From Gymnogyps californianus (Eukaryota; Chordata; Aves; Accipitriformes; Cathartidae), in the NCBI RefSeq assembly GCF_018139145.2, contig NC_059479.1, positions 7,068,001-7,132,000 on the forward strand: a stretch of 64,000 nt of DNA, written 5' to 3'. Below are positions 22,838 to 37,614 of this stretch, one piece after another (position 1 is the stretch's first letter; every line of letters begins with the position of its first letter). Under the pieces are notes generated by a model. It was not told the DNA's origin. It was given only the letters and a program-made list of their open reading frames with translations, and ran no database searches. The translations under genes and the position numbers were made by a program.

Positions 22838-25800
22838 GGAGTAGACTTTTAAAAATAATTCTCCAAATTCTCCGTCTGTACAAACTGGAGAACAAATAGC
22901 GGCAACATCAAATATATTTTCCTCATTTTTTTCTTGATGCATTTACTACTGTAATGTCTGAACATTCACACATTTACAGGTAATATATAACCTTACTTTC
23001 ATAGAAAGATGGAGGTTCCATTTTGAGGTGGAATTTGTAAGCAAATAAATATAATCTACTTTTTGCACTTGCTTTATTTTCTAAATGCATCTTTATTTAT
23101 TATATACTTTATATACCATTTGCTGTTAATTTACCGATAATAATTGTATAGACATTTTTATAACGATACAGAACATAACATGACTGTGCGGAGTTTGCAA
23201 GTGGTTGGTGCAACATAAAACACATAATGAGCTAATGGATTCAAATTAATCACTGAACTAGCCAGGAAAAAAGACAAAGAGACTGGGAAGAAGAAAGGAT
23301 AGTAAGCAATGCCATAAAACTCTGTCTTACTTTTTGTACTGAAACGGCTGTGGAAGAATGAGCATGAATTTTCAGATGTTAATATTCTCTATGTTTGTTT
23401 CTCTTTGAGGACTTTGTTCTTTCTGCATAAGTTTTTCACTAGTCTCCCTATCTGTTCAGAATTAAGATGTTTCAGGTAGCACAATGGTAAATTTTTTGTT
23501 CTTATTTCTAATAACACACGTTATTACTTTTACTGTGTTTTTATTTGTAAATACACACCCCAGCATTTTGCCAGGCACTAAATATCTTTCTTAATTTAAT
23601 TTCAAAATACAATCTGAAATACACTAAGTGCCTTAAGAAATACATATTTTAAAAAAAATACTCTGTGATGTAGTAATGCTGCTCCTTTACAACCTTTTAT
23701 TTCATGCCATGCTCAAGTAACTGAAATAACAAGTAGCAAATGTAGCATGCTGCAGAGTTTAATAGTCTTGGATCTAGAAGATGAAGGAAGAGGAATTAAC
23801 TTCTAAGACTAATTTGCAAGCTCATTCTCTCATGAAGCCACGTCTTCATGACACTTAGAAGCCCACTTCATCCCCAAACCAGCCACTGTTTCGAGCAACA
23901 AAGTCTTAGTCCTATTTTAAAAAGGGGATACATGTAATGTTGCGGGGGGCATGCTATTTTTCTTTCAGAATTAACGAAAGATAGCCATTCTAAATGGCTG
24001 GTACTAGTTAAGTTTTACACTTAAAAATATATTGGTTTATGTTTCTACTGCAATGCCAGTAGATGAAGAATTACTTTTGATAAAACACTATTTGCAGGAG
24101 GGTGAGTTGGGTTGAAAACTTGTAAATGCTGCTATCAGTGTCATGTAGAAAACATGCTTTTTTATGCTGTGCCTCATCAGTAGACACATTTTATTTTTCC
24201 CTTTGTTGTCCATCTCTGTCCTCTAATAATTATGATTAGGAAGGCAGAAAAATTTTGGTTTTCCTTTTGTATTCTGAGCTTTCAAATTGGTTTTGCCCTG
24301 GGCAAAACTTTCTCTTGCTTAGTTTCTGCCGAACATACTGTGCTATCAAAATACCAAAGAATAAAGTGCAGTTAGGGGTCAAGAAAGTAAAACATATCCA
24401 CCTGCTTGGCAGTTATTCCTTGTGATTCCTTATGTCCTATCAACATATGTTTCCCTGTCAACACTGCACATACAATGCAGCTTGGTTCAAGGGCTGAAAT
24501 TCTATTCTCCTTCCCATATCAAATTGTCAGCAAAGTGCTAACTCCTGGACCTTTCATTAGTGGTGCAATAAGACATAAATCAGTCAAAGAGCTACAGCTT
24601 GATTAAAAATTTTTAGGATTCTATTCCAAGTCTACGGTTCTGAAAGTTGAGTAATAATATAATGAGTAATTAAACATCTGAATTAAAAGGTGAACCTCGT
24701 ACTGTGTCCTGAATATTTTCAGGTTCAGACTTTGCACGTCATTTAAAAGAGAAAGGTCATTTATTAGAGATCTCTTTTTTCCTCTGCTAGGTTTCAAAAA
24801 TCACATACCAACCTAAGAAAGGGGTAACTTCATAGCACACTTACTTCTAAAGCCATAACTAACATTTTCAGTTGTATCTGAAATCATTTCAGTAATAAGT
24901 GTAATCACAGCTCATTCGGTTCCATGGGCATTTTGTACATGTTGAGGCCTCTAGAAAAGTGTTAATGTGGATAAAGGGAAATGAATGCCATGAATCAGTC
25001 TCAAAAAACTGTAACCTTTCATGCAGATATAATGTAATAACTTGAAAAATATGGGACAAAAAAAAAAGAAAAAAATGCATCTTCATTATAAGACTCTTGA
25101 GGGTACCATTGGCAAAAGAGCATCTTAAAAATATTGTATCCTCTGGATTGCTGCACTGTGTTTGTCTTCCTTTACAGTATTACAGTTTAGGGGTTTTGAA
25201 GTTTGACATGCTTCCTTAAAACTGTGGGTTTGTTTTTTTTCCTAGTACCTGAATGACAATTTTTTGCAGGAAACAAAATAGCTAGAAGGGGAAAATCGAG
25301 GTATTGTTTTTGCAGTTCCTGGCTGGTTGGTTTGACCTCCACAGTTTGTTTTTGTAAGGTCATTACAGTAAAATCCCACATATGGATGATATTAACCTTT
25401 ACCATATCTTTTCTCAAGGGTAAATTTCTTCAGTCTCACATGAGAGCGCTGTATGGGTAAATCCCATGAATACTAATGGAATGATGAAATCTCTTCTCTG
25501 TCAATGAAAAAATTGTCAAAAGTGTCCATTAAAACAGGCATACGACAATTCCTTTATACTTTATGCATTTTACTAATAAGTGACATCTCTATTACATTGA
25601 AATTCTGTCTTCATATTCACATATGTGCTTACTATAAATACCAGAGGGAGATAATGTATAAGAGGTTCTATTTTGTACATTTGTAATTATATAACTTAAG
25701 GATACTTTAAAAAGTCTAATACCAAATTTTGCTAAGAAAAATCCAACAACAAGGGCTTTCCTTGTCTGAAAATAATTCCCATAACTTGAAAATGCTCAGT

Positions 25801-28800
25801 CTGGTACGAAAGAAATAGAAAACTTCCATATGAATAAGTCCCAAATTTAGGATCTGTTATGACAGCTGAAGTCCAAGTGAATATGATGACTTTTTATTTT
25901 GTTTTAAATTTCTATCACAGTCTTGCAGGATCTTTTTTTTCTGTAAATTAGAAAAGCATTGCCTAGCAATCAATGATTAGGGGTATGTGTTGATTGCACT
26001 GTGAGTATGAACAAATTGCTCGTATTAACAGAATAATACAGGTAAATCGCTATATTCTGTGCTGAAATTGTAGCGTTAAATTAACAATCCTTTATTCAGA
26101 ATTCACTCTGCTGATGCACAAAGTCACTTTGGCACCAACACCAGAAAACATTATGACTGGATGTCATAGAAATTTGGCTATACAACAGAGGTTTCTACAT
26201 CTCAGTTTCATAGTTCAGGCCAGTAGCTGTAGCTGAAAGACTTGAAATCCTGGTCCCAGTTTGGTGAGACAATCTGCAATATTCCATTCAATTCCAGATA
26301 GTTTTATGCCTAAACCACAAAAAGCCAGTCTTCAAGCAGTTTATCGAATAGGATTGAAACTAATCTGTAATAAGTTTTGATACTGGTGGTGGATTTGAAA
26401 TGGGCAGAGTGATTATGACTCAGAACATCTGGCAGTTAATTGGATCTGTGACTCCAGTGTATTTTGAAATCTGTTTATGTGATTTCTTATATAATGTCTG
26501 GATTTGAGGTGCAATTTCAGTAGTGTAAGCTAGATCTCATTAGTAAGACATCCATGATGAAACTTTTAGGAGTCAACGATATCAGTGCGCATAGGAAATT
26601 AAAGCTCTGATAGCTTCTTTTATGTTGATTTAAGCTTCCACTTTTTATTGATGGGACAGTTTCTATTTTATTAATTTCAGGTTAGCATCAGATTTCTACA
26701 TGATCAATCACTTTGGAAAATAGAGGATAGACTGGTATGTGATATTCCTGAAAAACTTAATTTTCAAGATTTGCTTTTTCATACAGTCTCTTCTAATTCA
26801 AGATTACAACATTTCAATAGAGGAAGTATGATAGTCTTTCTTACACTCTGCAGTCATTGATCTAATATTTTTCAATAACTCTAAATTTAGTGGGTGAGGT
26901 AAATAAAGTCATATTTTTAAAATTGTGACAATAATAAGTAAAAAGGCATCCAGCAACATTTTTAGTCCCTATCAATCTAATGATCACTTCTTACACTAAT
27001 TCTTTCAATTATAGTACTACTTTTGTTGTTGTCAGTGAATAAATTATTATTAATGCAATCTAATACAAACTTTATTCTTGCTTTAGAAAAATATAGCTAG
27101 TTTCCTGTTTGGCCTTTCATGGCCCTTTATGCGTAGAACAGATTTTGTTTTCATGGAAGACAGTCATGTAAAGAGAAAAGCCTTCTCCAATCTAGAAAAT
27201 GTTTGGATAGAAGCATTGTTAGAAACAAAACCAATTTATCAAATGGCACAGCTGTTCACTGTATGTTAATAATGATCCTTTATATTCGGGTACTCTTTGG
27301 TATTTATAGCTAATTAACTCCCTTTTACACCACCCAGCAATCTGCATTTAGAGAACACAGAAAACTGAAATAGACTGAATTAGAAGCTGTTAAATATATA
27401 GAAAAAATTCAGTTAATTCACTGTAGACCAGTTATTACCAAAGCACTGAAAGATATTTTCAGGGTTTTTTTTCTGTTACTGTGTCTTTATTTTTTAAAAT
27501 TTTACTGAAAAGGCTGACCATAAAGACTTTCACAAGTTACAGAAACTCCAAAAGCAAATATCCTCATCTTCTCATTATTAACTTTGAACAAATGGACTGT
27601 TTTCAAGGTAAGATTAAGCAATTGTTTCCATTGTTAATGTTGAACTATTGATATACAGGTAATGTTTTGTAGTACATGGACAAAAAATTTCACATGCTTA
27701 CTGTCTCAGAATGTCATAGTTCTTTGTGTAAGCTGCAAGTGAAAAAGCTGCACCTAGTCTTGTGAGGCGAAGAAGCCTACTTCCCACTGTGCCTCTGGCC
27801 AATTCAAGTAACGAAATGCATTGTGACTCTTCCGTCACTTTGAAGTGAGTAGTTTGAAACTGAGTTTTAGAAATGGAGAATTGTGGCATTATCACTTAAG
27901 TAAGTGTAGTAAAATAGGTAATGATAGCTTATGAAATAGTCTTCCAGTGTAGATGGAAATAATTTAGAAATTACTTGCTGAATGTTTGTTCACAGAGTAC
28001 AAGTTCTCAGTTAAATTCCACAGTAATATCCTGTATATGCCTTCCCACCACAAATTTTGGAATTTATTTTATACAGTTTTAGAACATCAGTCACTAGCTC
28101 TTTTGGTGGACACTACCAATTAGAGGAAATGAAGAGTACTACTTAGATTTTCTAATAGGAAAAAAAAAGATAATTTGGATGCTTCACTATTTCTAAAACA
28201 TTTATTTTTTCTCTTTTCCTTCCAGTAAACTTCTTTTTGAACCAAAATTAATTATTTTGGTTTGATGTTTCCCAAGTATTTTTGTCAGAACTTACAATTT
28301 TTGGGGGGCAATACTAAAATTTTTCTTTGATGTGGTTAGTTTGGACTGATGGATTTCCTGCTTCTCTTTATTCTTAGTTCTCACTTACTGTATGGCCTTA
28401 GAAAAGTCACTTTAGGGTAAATGTTAAACAATGATTGCATGTATTTTATACAGTCTGTTGTTAGATGATGTCTTACAGTTTTCCCATTTATAAAATGTGT
28501 GATAAAACTGTCTTCATATAAGCATTTTGGAACCTTATTGGTTTTAAAACATTTATTAATCTTTAGATGAGACTTTCTTACAATTATAGATAACAGATGT
28601 AAGGCACAGGAGGCCTTGTTACTTCTTTGGTTTATCTGCAGTAAGCATCTTTCAAAAATTATTTTTGAAGTACACATATGCAATTACTTCTGTTGTAATA
28701 TCTCTGGGCAGATGAGGTAGGCATGGGAAACAAAAAAGGAAGAAAGAGACATCTTCTGATACTGCCTGCCAGTGAGATTTCCTGCGTGTTGCTGGCTTCT

Positions 28801-30502
28801 TAGTTCAGGTTATGCACTAATGGTCATATGGTCTGAACCTAGTGGTAAGACTGAGTAATGGATTTATCTCACAAATCTGGTGAGACTGCCTTATGTCCGA
28901 TTGTTGGGCTGCTTACCACCCTTGTGCAGAATGGGAAATTTTATGTGTCTCAGATTTGGGAAAAATTAAATTTTCACCTTTCTGTCCTGCCAGACTTTTC
29001 AGTTGCTCTCAGTCAGTGCCACAGCACTAGTAAGATAACTAGTTCTTGTGTTCTTCAGTGTTCCCTGAATACACCAAAATGCTTTTAACCAAAACATAGT
29101 CCTTCTAGCTCTGCACATCAGCAAGAAAATATTAAAATGTTATTTCAATATTCAAATGACATGTTGTTTGTGTATTATTTAAATTTCACTGACTTTAAGG
29201 CAAGATAATGTTTCTATCCTTAAAGTTTAATAGGACAAGTGGGTGTTAATTCTGATAGAGTTCAGGAGCTAGCAATATAATGCTGCTAGAATTTTAGTAA
29301 ATAGAAAACTGCTGTAGATTTTAGTAATACAGTGCTAGTATCAGATAGAATGAGCAGCCAGTCTGCAGATGAGAGATTCAAACCACTTTGAACAGATCTC
29401 TTGTTCAATCGGCAATCATTAAAGAGGCATTTTTACTGATTTAGTATCTGGTATTCAGTCAGAATTCATAGTTCTGAAAATGTATAAAATAAGTGCCTTT
29501 TATAAGCTAGCTAGTCTATTGGATTTGATTGTAGCTTCAGTTGAAAACCCTTATCAAGAATTTAAGCATGAAGAAAAGTGTATTATCTCTATAATTGTCT
29601 CTGAAAAAACATCTCAATGTGAATTTGTAAACATTGAACTACATAGAAATCAACAGCAAATTTTCAGCAAACTTCAAATACCTCTCACCTTTTTTATTTC
29701 AGGACTGATTTTTTTCTTTTGCTAGGCTTCACGATTTCTACTATCTGACCAAAGTATCTACTCAGGGAAGCACTGAGAATGTCATCCTGACTAAGAGAAT
29801 GACACATTTTACTTAGAAACATACCTTTCAGCATAAACTTGAGTCATACTTGTGTGACTCAAATGAGTACCACAGTGGAAGGGATTTGAGGTTAAATTCA
29901 AATACTTGCCTGAAAGAAGTCTTTCGATGGAAGGGGAGGAGGGAGGTTACTTTCCATGTAGCAATTTTGAAGTGTGGAGAATCATGAAAAAAATGAATAC
30001 AGGAAAACAAATACCGAGAAATTCTTTCCTTTTCATTCTATTTTAATATGTGCCTGAGTAGATTTACATTACTGGAGAATCAGACACTATATGTGTGTTT
30101 TCTGAAAAAGAACTGTTATTTTTTGGCTTGATTTTCTATATCTTTATGCAATCTTTTCCTTAGCTTCCTGATCACTGTTATTTGTTCCTTATCCCTTTCT
30201 ATCCTCCTGCCCACCATTAACTTCTATGTGTGTTGGCCAATTTTGGCCATGTTTGACAAGAAGGCATAGGTCTGAGGCATGGGGTCCTATGATGGTCTGC
30301 ATGACATTGGTTCAGACATGTGCAGACTCCAAAGCTATTTGTTCTGCTTGCCGTTAATTTAGAGGTAATGCTTCTCCAAGAATCAAGAAGCAGCAGCCAG
30401 CTAACCACTCAATGTACGTCAAGCTGCAAACTGAAACATAGCATATGCCACTGTGCAGGCTAAAAAGAAATTGTTAGTATACATGCAATGGGGTGAGAGT
30501 TT

Positions 30503-30524
30503 AGGAAAAAGAAGAGAGAGAGAA
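30503..30524 (+). repeat. Purine-only tract with (GA)n core
   Basis: Twenty-two consecutive purines with a short GA microsatellite core, inside a broader purine-biased stretch (about 30489-30580). It is low complexity with no gene context. Confidence 0.8.
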
Positions 30525-33500
30525 TGAGGTGGCTGGAGGTTAAGGAATTGTAAAGGGATGGATTATAGAGATGTGAGGGAGCTGAATAAATCAAGCGTGA
30601 TACATAAACCCACAACAGGCCAAGTTTTGTTACTTTTCCTGCTCAGAGTATTAGTTGCTTGTCTTTCCTTTTCTTTGCTGCCGTTCACAAGAAAGTAAAA
30701 GCAAAAAAGAATCACTACATTTCAACTCATATGGGAGATAAAAAAATAATTCATAAGCAGCTCATTATATTTAATATATGTCTTCAGAATAATATTTACT
30801 ATTTATTGTTTATTGTCTTGTGTTCTTATATCATTTGTAAAAAGAACCAAATAAAGTGTCTTAAAACTGCTACTTCAAAAGGAGTTCTGAGGCATCTCTT
30901 TCTGGGGGAGATGTTTAGAGTAAAGGTTACTCAGATATACTGTGTTAGTCCTTTCTTTGTGAATGAATTTTGCAGATACAGAAACATCAAAACAGATTAA
31001 GAAAACCTGCCAAGGTTTTCCTTCCAGACTCTATGACCCTTGTTTGGTGGCAAATTTTGTGTAGGTTTTAAAATATGTCTGTGTGTTTCAGCATATATGT
31101 ATTTTTAAGGCTTTACATCAGATGGAGGAAAAGTAGACAGTGACAAGATTTGCTGAGTATATAGTGTGTATAATCTGACATTTTCAGGACACGGATTTTA
31201 ACTTAACTAATTTACACCATCAAGCCGCACTACTTAAAATATGTGACAAACTTTCTTCAAATTTTATATATGGATGTCTTCATTTTATAGATCTAAGATA
31301 CATCAATTTTGTTCTGCAGAACTTAATCTTCTTTTCTCTGTCCATATTATGACTACGAATCACTATTGTAGTTGCTGTTAGCTCCACCTTTAGTCTCTTT
31401 CATATCTGTATGAGAGCTCACCTTCTGCTGTCAAGCCCTGGCTCTTCCCTTTCATAGAAAGTCCACAAATTATCCATGGATGGATTAAACCGTTACCTAT
31501 AGTACTGTGTATATCTAATTTGGACCCTATTACCTATTCAAAAGCCGTAAGAAGTCTGACTCACTCCATCCCACTTCCAGGATGAGGAGGAGATGTCAAT
31601 AAAAGCATGGCATGTAATTGCTGGTGAGAAGAGATTTTTACACCAGACTTACTCATGGTAAATAATTGCTGTTCCAGAGGGAGGGGCCAATATCTGTTGA
31701 CTCAGTGTCTCTTGTCATAGCATATGAGTAAAGCCATGTGTTATAAAGCTTTCTGTGGGATTAGAGAACTGTCTTTAGCATTTCTCGGTTTTGTAGCTAA
31801 GCTCTAATCTTTCTCACTATTATACTCTTTGGCTATAGCTATACCCCAAGCCCTAATGTTAACTGAAGAACAGAATACATCAGAGCGTAAAACACTAAAT
31901 TCTTTGGTGGAGCATGGAGAGTTGGGTCCAGAATAATTCAAAGTGGGAACATCTCATTCTTGGTCAACAGTAGATTAGTAAATTGGTGAGTTGATATAAG
32001 GATTACTGTGAATCAAAATTCACACATAAGTAAATTTCAGCTACTGAAAAAACAGCAAGTATCAAAGACGTGAAATGGCAATAATTATTTTTGGAGTTTC
32101 TGAAACATGCCATTATATGCTTTATAATTAAAAAAACAAACCGAAACAAACCCCCTTTATGGATACATCTGTTCCCTGTAACTTAAATAGCACCCCTCCC
32201 AAGGATACGATTTGGATTTTTCTTTAATGTGAAATTCCCTTCCAGTTTTATAACCTATTTTATTTATACTCCTGTTGCTTTATTGGTGGATATTTAAATT
32301 GTCTTACTGACTAAGCAGGATCAAAATCCAACTTTGCTACTATACTGAAATTGTTCCAAATTTACACCAACAGTTCCTCATGAACTTCTAGATGAAAATT
32401 TTCTACTGGCCTGGTGTATGCAACAGCCCATTTTCATGCGTCTTCTAGTCTCTGTGCAATTACTACCTCCATCTTGGTCTGCAGCTTAAAGTGCCAGAAG
32501 CTTTGCTCTAACTGAGTTTGTATGAAGCCAGTTTCTCCTATACAGATCCCTTAAATTCCAAAAGTGTCCACAGTGCTGTCTTACCTTATCTACACTTTTT
32601 TTGGTCACATACAATCTACCTCTCTCCTTCTATGTTTGGACATGCTCATGGTAACAGGAATGTCTCCTACCTAACAGCTTAAGTTTTGCCTTTAGCACAT
32701 ACCTCCTACTACATTTGATATTGTTGGTACCCATGATCTGTGCATCTAACCATCTTCTTGGGTATCACAACTACAGCTATTTGAAAGCCTCATAATCAAG
32801 CCATCCACCACTCTATTTATGGTATTTTGAAATACAATTTCACTTAATGTGGATAGTTTATAATTTGTATGGACTAGAGGAAAAATGTTTTCAGAACAAT
32901 GCATGGAATAGATGTGGTAACACCAAGGAAGGTTTTATTCCTCAACAAGTTACATGTTACATGGCAAACTTTCCCTGTGATGTGCTAAAGAAGAATAAAC
33001 TGCACTTTAGGGCATTAATTAAAAAACATAACTCCTATGCTTTCATAATGTTATGATTAAAACTGTTATGCTTTTCAGAGAAAATAAAATTATATCCATA
33101 TTTTATTCTATCTAAGAATAAACATTTTAACTGAAATTGTTGATGAAAACAAATAGGCACGCAAAACTACTCCGAACTCTCCAACACTGCAAAATCCCAA
33201 AATGCTCAGCTGGCTCAGTGTCTCCTCTACATTATTCCTGTAAATCTCCCCTTCCTTAGCAGAGGATGCAGGCAGGCTGAGGGTTAAAGGCAATATGATT
33301 GATGTATGCTGCATTTTTACAGAGTGGTATATAGAAAACCAGATCTCTAGGAAGCCATCATCATGTACTGCTGATAAAAGCTATTCAATAGTTCAGAACA
33401 ACTGAAGTAGCTCTGGTACTAAAGGACTGGGAACATAATGACACATTTTCTTTCCCTTGCTTCTTTAGTTTTGTGGAAAATAAATTGCAGTCTGTAAGTG

Positions 33501-34794
33501 TGAGGTGACAGATGATCTGAATTTCCTAAATAAATTCTGGACAACTAGGGCATAGTGAGGATTTAAGTGGTGTTATGCATCGTGAACTTGATTTGCCTAT
33601 TTAGCAACATGTACTGTTCTTTTGTGTGAGAATGTTACGTGCATGTTCATGAGAACATTACTGTTCAGATACGGAACACTCTCTTGTTCTATCAGCAATA
33701 TACTGGCCTACATATTTTCCAAAGAAATTCCCAGCTTTATTTCATGCTGCCTGTTCTTAGGCAGCACGAAATTGCGTCCGTTGGGTGGATGGCAGTATCT
33801 CATTGTTACAGTATCTCTTCCTGATTATACCTTGTTAGAAACTATCACCACGCTAATCAATTGTTTCTACTGCTCTGTGCACATGTCCAGTGCCACCAGA
33901 AGAAAAATGTGAGGAGAGAGGAAACTATTTGCAGTGCAAACACCTTTTAGGTAATTAAGCTAGAATTGCATACTGCTGATTTTGTTCTGAGAGAGAATAC
34001 AAATGAAACCAATTTGAGAAGATCACAGTTGTTGAATAGCAACTGGGTACTGCTTAAATTCCAGAAAAAACAGTGGGTGATTACTGAAGGTAATTGCAAT
34101 TTCGGATTAAATATGCCCAGAAAAAAATTGCAATATACAGTTAAAGGTGGCAAAGGCAAGTACTTTAATTTTGCTATGTAATAACTTTTATGTTGCCAGT
34201 ACAACCTTGTTTGGGCTTCCTTGTGTGCGTGGATTCTGATACAGTGCACTTACACAAACCTATGCTATTTTTAACATAAACTCCATGCTTTGTCTTGTAC
34301 ACCAAGATAATTTAATTCACCCAATGAACAGAGGTTCAATATTTCATTTAATCCTTACAGTTAATTGTTGTTCGTCTGACTGGCTTACTGGGTACCACTA
34401 GGGCTTTGATCTGAGGAAGGAACTGTTAATCACTTCATTGTCTGTTATGTGGTTCTCATCAATACAAAGTAGAGGTGTTTTTCAGACATTAATTTGATTT
34501 ATGTGCTTTCATAATGCTCCTGTGAGATGGAAGTGTACTATTTCCATTTCACAGATAAGAAAGTAAAAAACAAAGACATTGAGGTCAAAAACTTGCTAAT
34601 ATCAGAAAACTTGGATTTTATATATTCAAATCAATGCTCTGAGTTTTCACAGAAACCAAAAATACAAAGTGAAGAGCCTGGGGAAAAACCCCAACACCAC
34701 AGAGCTACTGATTTCCTATGAAGAAGTTTACTGTAAAAAGTCTCACAGAATCCAGTTTCCCAGAGCCATTCTCAAGTGCTATAACCATGTTATT

Positions 34795-34807
34795 CCCCCC
34801 CCCCCCC
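34795..34807. repeat. Poly-C tract (13)
   Basis: Thirteen consecutive C in an otherwise AT-rich setting. It is the first of three similar tracts in the window (see also 44630 and 52502). Confidence 0.95.
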
Positions 34808-35789
34808 ATACCCTACATCATTTACTGTATGCCTTCCAACTTGTTCTATAAATGAAATGGAAATCCTAGAGACAAAACGAACAAGTAATTCAAGCCTAGA
34901 GCAGGTCTACCTTATGCAATAAATGACCAAAGGGGACAGTACTTATATGGAGAGGGAGGGGGGAAAGCATGTGATGGTGTAATATTATACTTTCCAGTTC
35001 CAAGGATGTGTTTTGCAAACTTAATGTTTTTAATACCATCTATTTGTGTTTGGGTTTTTTTTTTTCAGATTGGCATTATGTAAGTTCTGAGCAAGTATGA
35101 AACTGGATAAACCACATCAGTCACTTAGAGCAAATGATCAACAATCGCAGGTTGTGATTCCCAATTTAGATTGATCCTAAAAGAATATGCTTTTCCAGTG
35201 GAGAATTGCACACATTTCTGAGAATGGACAAATATTGCAGTTGAGAAATAATGCATTCTCTCAACCTGCATCTCCTAGCTTCTTTCTTCCAAGTGTTCAT
35301 CGGAGATCCTATCAGCTCCCTAGGAACCTTGTTCCCATCTACTTAGTCTGTTTTCCGTTCACTTTGCATTTAAATTAGGCAGCTTCCTCATTTATGACTC
35401 CTGACAAACAGCGGGGCAATGTTGAGAACAGAAGTGAGAAAGTTTACTGTCATTAGTTGCACCATCAACCTGGACAAGCCTTTAGCATACAGGGGAGGTT
35501 ACCATGCAGTTCTGGGCTCTACGATACTCAGCAAAAATTGCATCTTCAATGAAATTACATGTGTGGTCTGAGTTCCTTGTTAATTGCAAAGGTCTGTCAA
35601 AACTCTCCCTAATGAATACAACTGATCATTTTCACAAGATTTGTAACTTGGTCCACTTTTTGGTTGATTTCCGTTATTTCCACTACATGATGTAAAGGAC
35701 AGGATTGATGTGAAGACAGTACTAGCCAAACCTCATGTCAAAGCATAAGCAAACTACAGATTCTTAAAAAGAGTCCTGCAGAAACTTTG

Positions 35790-35870
35790 TGGGTTTTTTA
35801 GGATTTTTTGTTGTTGTTTTGTTTGTCTCTTTGCGTTTTGTTTTGGTTTTTTTGTTTTTTTTTTTTTTTT
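35790..35870. repeat. G/T-rich low-complexity tract ending in T16
   Basis: A run of (TTG)n and TTTTG-like units, with an interruption at 35827-35835, leads into T7-G-T16. It contains no gene. A very similar G/T tract lies at 39300-39353. Confidence 0.85.
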
Positions 35871-37614
35871 AAATTCAGGAAAAATCTTGACATAAACTCA
35901 TTCTGTAACAGGTTAGCTGCTTTGACTAGAAATTTCCCCTGAAACTCAAGGTGGAAAACTGACACAGAATAATACCATAATAAATGGTAGTGGTGTATTG
36001 TTTAGCCAATCCTCCATCAGAACAGTATTCCCAATGGGACTATTTTTACCAACGTATTTTGAAAATTGTTTTACAATTAGAGAACTGTCAAGGTGTTTTT
36101 GTACAACCATGCCCTTAATGGGATTCCTGCTGAATGCAGTTCTCATAAATCCATGAAAAAAGGAGAGTAATAAACGGTCTAATCTCATAAATACTTTTGT
36201 GTGTGTGTATAGAAGCATTCTGTAACATTTCTGTGACTCAATCATATGGATTTCAATGTGAAAAAAAGTAATTTTAAAATAAGAGTCTTGGAGGAGAGGT
36301 TCAACTGAGACCTTGAACAGATCTGCATTTGGCCCAATTACCTTTCAAAAGGGGATAAAATATTTGAGGGGAAAAAACCCACTGTCAGAATTTGCAGATG
36401 GTCTTATAAGAGTAAGGTGGTAATGGGAAAGATAAACTGTATAAGCTGATATTCTAAGGCTGTTTCATTTCAGTAACACGTATTTCTAGTAAAACTTTCA
36501 GTTCAGAGGACATACATGAAGGGGAAAAAATGCAGGTCCCACTAACAACAGGAACTTATTTCCATTTTTTAGGAATTTTTAGGTTTGGTGAAGGATTTTA
36601 TTTAGGTTACTAGGCTTAAAAAGTGAGTGTAATCCATTAGTATCAAATAAGTAAAAGGGGATGAAAATCTCCACTTCTGTAACTCCACTGAGTTCACTGA
36701 AGTTAATTAAAGAAAGTATCAGACTTGTGCATTTCCTGAAGGGTTTGATGAAACCATAAGGAAGTTGGATTTCTCCTGTGCTTTTGTCTTCTATAACACC
36801 CTTCTTCTGAGTACCTGAATCTGCTTTTAAATAATCAATTAAAGTTTATTGCACCTTTGAGGAAATTTTCAAATCAGTGTTAACTGCTGAGTGGATACTG
36901 ATGCTGTAGTAAGGTTAGAAATAAGAAAAACTGGGAAAAGAAGACTAAGCAGACAAAAAGAAGACTTTTAGCTAAACTTTTTTAGGTTTGAGCCTGCATA
37001 CATTTTGTTACTGAATTGGAATTTTAAATCCATTTTTATAATTCTGCTTTTTTAACTACTAGATTAAGGTTTTGAACTCATTTAACTTGATGACAAAGTA
37101 AAATAAACTGTCCTGAGGGAAGTATCGAGAAGGAATTTGCAACTCTAGTTAATGTTCTTATCTTCCATCTTTTATTTATAGCACAGCAAACTTTGATAGT
37201 ATTTCCCCAAAAAGGAAAGTGTCTCTCTCCTCTGCCCCAAAACTTACCTAAATACAGTAAGTTGAACACTGGAGCTGTTCACAAACTGAGCTGAACAGGT
37301 AGACCCAAAAAAATGAAATTCAGGATTGCATTTATGGATCGCATCAACAGTATGTCAACATAAGAATGTCAGGTACAGTAAATCATGCCTCGAATGAAGC
37401 TTATGTGATTTTGGAACTGGCAGTTTAAATGTTCTTGTGGTATCCAGTATTGGCCAAAGTAGCAGACCTCTGTCTTATATGTGGTGGTATGTTGCTGAAG
37501 TTGTAGACTAGCAAATGAAATTAAAATAAAGGACTAAATAAAATGCTGAAGGAAGGAAAAAAAGGAAAATTTTGTTGTTTGCTAAATCTGATTTTGGACA
37601 ATCCATTACTTACC

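Larger units (their letters stand above)
22311..37614. other. AT-rich non-coding DNA, no gene seen
   Basis: No gene is recognised. Open frames on either strand stay at or below 113 codons (30659-31000 is the longest) and resemble no family. The region holds a purine-only tract at 30503-30524, a C13 run at 34795-34807, a splice-like pattern at 35055-35085, and a G/T-rich tract ending in T16 at 35790-35870. The 32390-32830 part has cleaner, less repetitive sequence that may be an unrecognised old LINE piece, but I cannot support a call. Homeodomain- and octamer-like sites cluster at 22595-22660 and 22810-22840. Confidence 0.7.

Noticed and set aside
30659..31000. 113-codon plus-strand frame rich in K, I, Y and F
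   Set aside because: Composition follows AT content and no domain is seen.
32390..32830. Less repetitive stretch suspected to be an old LINE ORF1 or RT piece
   Set aside because: I could not align enough ordered words to any element to support it.
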